Assembly (NCBI GenBank): GCA_039565995.1
Contig: CP154795.1
Location: 2,666,001 to 2,730,000, forward strand
DNA from: Propionibacteriaceae bacterium ZF39
Lineage (GTDB): Bacteria > Actinomycetota > Actinomycetes > Propionibacteriales > Propionibacteriaceae
Reading direction: 5' to 3'
DNA: 64,000 nt
Shown: positions 63,895-64,000 of the stretch, piece after piece
How positions within the stretch are numbered: the stretch's first letter is position 1
Layout of the letters: every line of letters starts with the position of its first letter
The notes under the pieces: generated by a model
The model's input: the letters and a program-made list of their open reading frames with translations, nothing else
Database searches by the model: none
Told to the model about the DNA's origin: nothing
Position numbers and translations under genes: made by a program

Positions 63895-64000
63895 TGCGAC
63901 AGCGTCAAGATCTGACTTCGCCAGGACTGGCCTGGACTCACAGTGGCGGGACCGTGCCGGATTCACACCGGACTTCCTGCGCCTGCCGCAGAGACTGGTC
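63895..64000 (-). ncRNA. Cobalamin riboswitch (5' part outside window)
   Basis: Read on the minus strand, GGAAGTCCGGTGTGAATCCGG, then GGTCCCGCCACTGTGAG, are the conserved elements of the cobalamin-sensing aptamer. It precedes the importer operon by about 40 bases, so adenosylcobalamin would shut off expression. The beginning of the aptamer is beyond base 64000. Confidence 0.88.

Overview
This is a high-GC actinobacterial chromosome segment, most like a member of the Propionibacteriales. The evidence is the block order rpmF-rnc-mutM-(insert)-smc, the aceE/DUF3052/AhpE group, many GTG, TTG and 4-bp-overlap starts, RNase J, an actinobacterial-type SMC and a branched-chain 2-oxoacid dehydrogenase operon. 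No plasmid, prophage or CRISPR locus is visible.

Layout. 1-3.3 kb: smc (3' end off the window) and gtrA. 3.3-8.7 kb: an accessory array of small cargo genes (ASCH, GDSL esterase, GNATs, an XRE/nucleotidyltransferase pair, a truncated conserved protein, YefM-YoeB). Its units are separated by partial, diverged copies of the 3' end of fpg/mutM, and the intact fpg sits at the right border. This array splits the usual rnc-mutM-smc neighbourhood and is the most unusual thing in the window. It behaves like an integron-like or serial-integration locus, but no recombinase is present. 8.7-11.1 kb: fpg, rnc, rpmF and a DUF177 protein. 11.2-13.4 kb: an OmpR-type two-component system, followed by a secreted Asn/Gly/Gln repeat protein. 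15-19.3 kb: a coiled-coil protein, coaD, rsmD, a PNPOx-like protein and recG.

19.4-26.5 kb: seven tightly coupled genes resembling an Ebo cluster (inositol-phosphate-synthase-like cyclase, UbiA prenyltransferase EboC, sugar-phosphate-isomerase-like TIM barrel, EboA, TatD-like EboB, EboE, and a phosphodiesterase/alkaline-phosphatase-like enzyme). The dehydroquinate-synthase-like EboD of other Ebo clusters is absent. A myo-inositol-phosphate-synthase-type cyclase heads the operon instead.

26.5-45 kb: a GntR/membrane-protein pair, FMN reductase, rpmB, RNase J, a PucR-like regulator, dodecin, dapB, an M16 protease, pnp, rpsO, a GatB/YqeY protein, a glycerophosphodiesterase, a CPBP protease with a NarL-type two-component system, a phasin-like protein and a ParB/Srx-like protein. 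45-49 kb: a bkd-type operon (E1 alpha, E1 beta, E2) with a CRP-like site upstream. 49-54.4 kb: hydrolase, pentapeptide protein, paired SMR transporters with a divergent TetR regulator, a dicarboxylate symporter and a DinB-like protein. 54.7-58.7 kb: tRNA-Val, AhpE-like peroxiredoxin, DUF3052 and aceE. 58.7-64 kb: an orphan sensor kinase, a VapBC-type module, and a btuFCD-type cobalamin importer under a cobalamin riboswitch cut by the right edge.

Coordinates of starts rest on ribosome-binding sites, overlaps and family alignments done by eye. Homology statements are recognition from sequence, not database results.
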